A stretch of 6,270 nt of DNA, taken from NCBI GenBank assembly GCA_013214425.1, contig JABSPN010000190.1:1-6270 (forward strand), given 5' to 3'. The notes under the pieces were generated by a model that saw only the letters and a list, made by a program, of their open reading frames with translations, was not told where the DNA came from and searched no databases. Each line of letters begins with the position of its first letter. Position 1 is the stretch's first letter. The translations under genes were made by a program, and so were the position numbers. Of the stretch, positions 4,980 to 6,270 are shown piece after piece. This stretch comes from Flavobacteriaceae bacterium (GTDB lineage Bacteria; Bacteroidota; Bacteroidia; Flavobacteriales; Flavobacteriaceae).

Positions 4980-5918
4980 TTAGTATGTTTCATAGCTCAT
5001 TTCTTTAATTACAACAGTTTTAACTATATTTTCTTTCATCAATTCAATCATTATTAGATTATTCGGAAGTAAGTCATTACTAACAAAATGATGTTCGTTT
5101 GAATGGTATTTCAAATAGGTATCGTAGAATTGGTCTTTTATTAAAGAATACTTGGATATCAGTTTGTCAATTTCTTTAGAATCAATCTCTTTTTTAAGAT
5201 GAATGATAAAACCATTTGTTAGATTCTCTGAGAAAGATTGCGGAACACCCATGTAAGCAACTTTAGGAATATTTCTTATTTCGTTATACATAGAATCTCT
5301 ATTCTGGAATGGTGTTTCGCCCTCTTTTTTCAGCCAAAACGTATAGATTAAAATATCTTCAATACCTCCATAGCCTTCTTTACTATAGGTTAGGTTCTTG
5401 TCTGCTTTTTTTATTCTGATGGAATCCCGAAAATCAGCAGCAATTAACAGATTGTATTTTGCATTGAGCGTTTTTAGTAAAGAATCTACGTTGCTACCTC
5501 CTTCAAATTTTATTACAGTATATTTTCTTTGAAAATTAAGTGAAGTTTTAATTCCATTGGAAACATAGAATTCCTCATGTTCATTGAGCATGTTCAATCG
5601 AATATCCGTTGATAAATTGACAGAATCTACTCTTAATATAGGGAAATCAGGGTGATGAATTTTAAAAGAAGCTTTTTTTTCTGTGTCGTATTCTCCTGAA
5701 TACTCAAAGACATATCCTTTATTATATTCAGAATAATTGTTGTACCGTCTATCTAACTGTAATGTATCATTACCATTTGCAATAACCAAGGGTAGATTTT
5801 TTGGTGTATTTGTTTCAGATAGAAATTGAACTTGCACAGTGATGTGAGTTTCTTCTTGTGAATGACATATCGAATTAAAAAAGACCTGCAGTACAACTAT
5901 CGTTCTAAGTAATTTCAT
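4980..5918 (-). CDS. Secreted protein with beta-sandwich-like head and a duplicated small module, function unknown
   Basis: 312 residues. A signal peptide covers about 1-20 (MKLLRTIVVLQVFFNSICHS, then QEETH). Residues 24-110 are beta-rich, resembling the Ig-like or carboxypeptidase-regulatory-like domains common in exported Bacteroidota proteins. Two later stretches share a pattern: 133-160 (YTVIKFEGG, SNVDSLLKTLNAKYNLLIA) and 236-261 (GFIIHLKKEIDSKEIDKLISKYSLIK). Each is a strand, then a helix ending in (N/S)KY(N/S)L. This resembles the beta-alpha start of ferredoxin-like propeptide or inhibitor domains and suggests an internal duplication. It is the first gene of its cassette, with an ATG 20 bases inside the boundary at 5938 and no promoter-sized leader. 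It probably acts in the periplasm or outside the cell with the next gene's product. Confidence 0.84.
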   Translation of the reverse strand: MKLLRTIVVLQVFFNSICHSQEETHITVQVQFLSETNTPKNLPLVIANGNDTLQLDRRYNNYSEYNKGYVFEYSGEYDTEKKASFKIHHPDFPILRVDSVNLSTDIRLNMLNEHEEFYVSNGIKTSLNFQRKYTVIKFEGGSNVDSLLKTLNAKYNLLIAADFRDSIRIKKADKNLTYSKEGYGGIEDILIYTFWLKKEGETPFQNRDSMYNEIRNIPKVAYMGVPQSFSENLTNGFIIHLKKEIDSKEIDKLISKYSLIKDQFYDTYLKYHSNEHHFVSNDLLPNNLIMIELMKENIVKTVVIKEMSYETY

Positions 5919-5929
5919 TCTTATTTAAT

Positions 5930-5981
5930 TAAACCCAACGTTTTGGCTAAGCTGCGTTTTAATGCAGTTTAGGTGTTGTGC
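5930..5981 (-). repeat. attC-like palindrome upstream of the two-gene secreted cassette
   Basis: On the + strand: CCCAACG at 5934-5940, arm 5947-5958 (CTAAGCTGCGTT), loop TT, arm 5961-5972 (AATGCAGTTTAG), then GTGTTGTGC at 5973-5981. The 12 pairs include two G.T wobbles (5951/5968 and 5956/5963), again only on the + strand. In gene sense the 3' box reads GTTGGGT and fits the integron GTTRRRY consensus; the other box reads GCACAAC, one base off RYYYAAC. It belongs to a cassette further right whose gene has been replaced by the IS1182-type element. The loop and inner arms are nearly the same as in the site at 1246-1301 (TGCGTTTTAATGCA in both). Confidence 0.65.
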
Positions 5982-6270
5982 CTGTTGCACAACTTTTCAC
6001 TAAAGATAGTATTCTAAATTGAATTGCGGGTTATTATTTTATATCTTTAGTTATGCAAGGCAAGAAAATATATCAAGAAAAATTATTCACGACTTTTCGC
6101 TTGAGTGATCGAGTTCCAGAGTCCAATTTTTACAGGCGATTAAAAGGTGTTTTAGACTTAGATTACCTTTATGAATCTACCAAGCCATATTACGGTTCAA
6201 GCGGTCAAAAGAGTATCGATCCTGTTGTGTTCTTTAAACTATGTTTAGTTGGTTATTTGGAGAACATCAT
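5982..6270 (+). mobile_element. Left part of an IS1182-type insertion sequence
   Basis: The transposase start at 6053 and about 70 bases ahead of it appear to be the left end of an insertion sequence that runs off the window. The outer limit is uncertain. GCACAAC at 5987-5993 with GTTGTGC at 5975-5981 makes a 7-base inverted repeat around a 5-base centre exactly where the attC-like site stops, so the terminus is probably at about 5979-5987. The first bases of the element would then be close to CTGTTGCACAACTTTTC. The right end and any target duplication are outside the window. Confidence 0.6.
6053..6270 (+). CDS. IS1182-family transposase, N-terminal part (runs off the right edge)
   Basis: 72 codons are visible, beginning MQGKKIYQEKLFTTFRLSDR and including VPESNFYRRLK, then KSIDPVVFFKLCLVGYLE. 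This is the DUF772-type N-terminal domain of IS1182-like DDE transposases (fRLSDRVPxxNFYRRL ... sxGrpsIDPvvlfKl). The catalytic residues lie further right, outside the window. It is the only gene on the + strand and faces away from the array. A TATCTTTA at 6042-6049, with TTG 20 bases before it (6019-6021), resembles the Bacteroidota promoter (TTG / TAnnTTTG), but it would start transcription almost at the ATG, so I do not list it as a promoter. Confidence 0.88.
   Translation, partial: MQGKKIYQEKLFTTFRLSDRVPESNFYRRLKGVLDLDYLYESTKPYYGSSGQKSIDPVVFFKLCLVGYLENI

Larger units (their letters stand above)
148..5981 (-). mobile_element. Integron-like gene-cassette array (CALIN-like), five cassettes, no integrase in view
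   Basis: All genes between the two IS fragments lie on the - strand and are separated by related palindromes. With the cut placed at G^TT in gene sense, the cassettes are: about 5938-4404 (two secreted proteins), about 4403-3668 (metallopeptidase-like), 3667-2344 (four small genes), 2343-1252 (secreted repeat protein) and 1251-about 150 (membrane LRR protein, cut off by the IS3 fragment). Sizes are about 0.7-1.5 kb. The ends of a unit are inverted copies of each other while the outer flanks within one palindrome are not, which is the arrangement of integrated integron cassettes. Gene leaders inside the units are only 11-27 bases in the four that keep their start. Array polarity implies that any attI/integrase lies to the right. 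The integron reading is inferred; the canonical core boxes are only partly conserved. Confidence 0.6.

Noticed and set aside
1246..5981. A CRISPR array, because similar palindromes recur between unrelated segments.
   Set aside because: Spacing is 0.7-1.5 kb with coding genes between the repeats, the repeats vary in length, and no cas gene is seen.
6019..6049. A Bacteroidota-type promoter (TTG, 20 bases, TATCTTTA) before the IS1182-type transposase.
   Set aside because: The -7 box lacks the final G and transcription would begin at or after the ATG, so it is too weak to list as a feature.

Overview
The window is low-G+C DNA (about 30-37% over most of its length, by hand count on sample lines) from what is very probably a member of the Bacteroidota. 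The coding style (Lys/Asn/Ile-rich proteins, signal peptides ending in ...YAQ or ...HSQ, no strong Shine-Dalgarno sequences) and two transposase families common in that phylum support this. No housekeeping gene is present; this is accessory DNA.

Layout in window coordinates. 1-150 (-): N-terminus of an IS3-family OrfA. 170-1240 (-): membrane protein with a leucine-rich-repeat tail. 1312-2316 (-): secreted protein with repeated beta-strand modules. 2518-3650 (-): four closely packed small genes of 43, 113, 154 and 48 codons. 3741-4400 (-): HEIGH zinc-metallopeptidase-like protein. 4441-4965 and 4980-5918 (-): a pair of secreted proteins. 6053-6270 (+): N-terminus of an IS1182-type transposase.

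The main result is what lies between the genes. Every unit is separated from the next by an imperfect palindrome that reads, on the + strand, CCAACG - bubble - stem-loop - GTGTTGT (sites at about 148-176, 1246-1301, 2335-2471, 3659-3732, 4401-4439 and 5930-5981). Read in the sense of the genes (right to left), these behave like integron attC sites. (a) Each site follows a gene or gene group. (b) The outer bases on the two sides of one site do not match each other, but the two ends of the same gene unit are inverted copies (10/10, 10/10, 9/10 and 25/29 bases), as expected if each unit once closed into a circle and was inserted at a G^TT boundary. (c) Seven G.T wobble pairs in the stems all occur on the + strand, which is the bottom strand relative to the genes and is the strand that folds in integron attC recombination. 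(d) Four units start their first gene only 11-27 bases inside the predicted boundary, leaving no room for internal promoters. I therefore read the window as a cassette array of integron type with no integrase in view (CALIN-like), carrying five cassettes of about 0.7-1.5 kb and trimmed by IS elements at both ends. Polarity puts any attI/integrase to the right, beyond the IS1182-type element.

The cargo is typical of such arrays: proteins of unknown function, many secreted or membrane-bound, one protease-like protein, and a multi-gene unit whose composition differs from its neighbours and which could encode an immunity-type module. No pathway links the genes; they appear to be independently acquired and read from outside promoters. 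The integron reading is an inference from sequence architecture. No integrase is visible, and the canonical RYYYAAC/GTTRRRY boxes are only partly matched.
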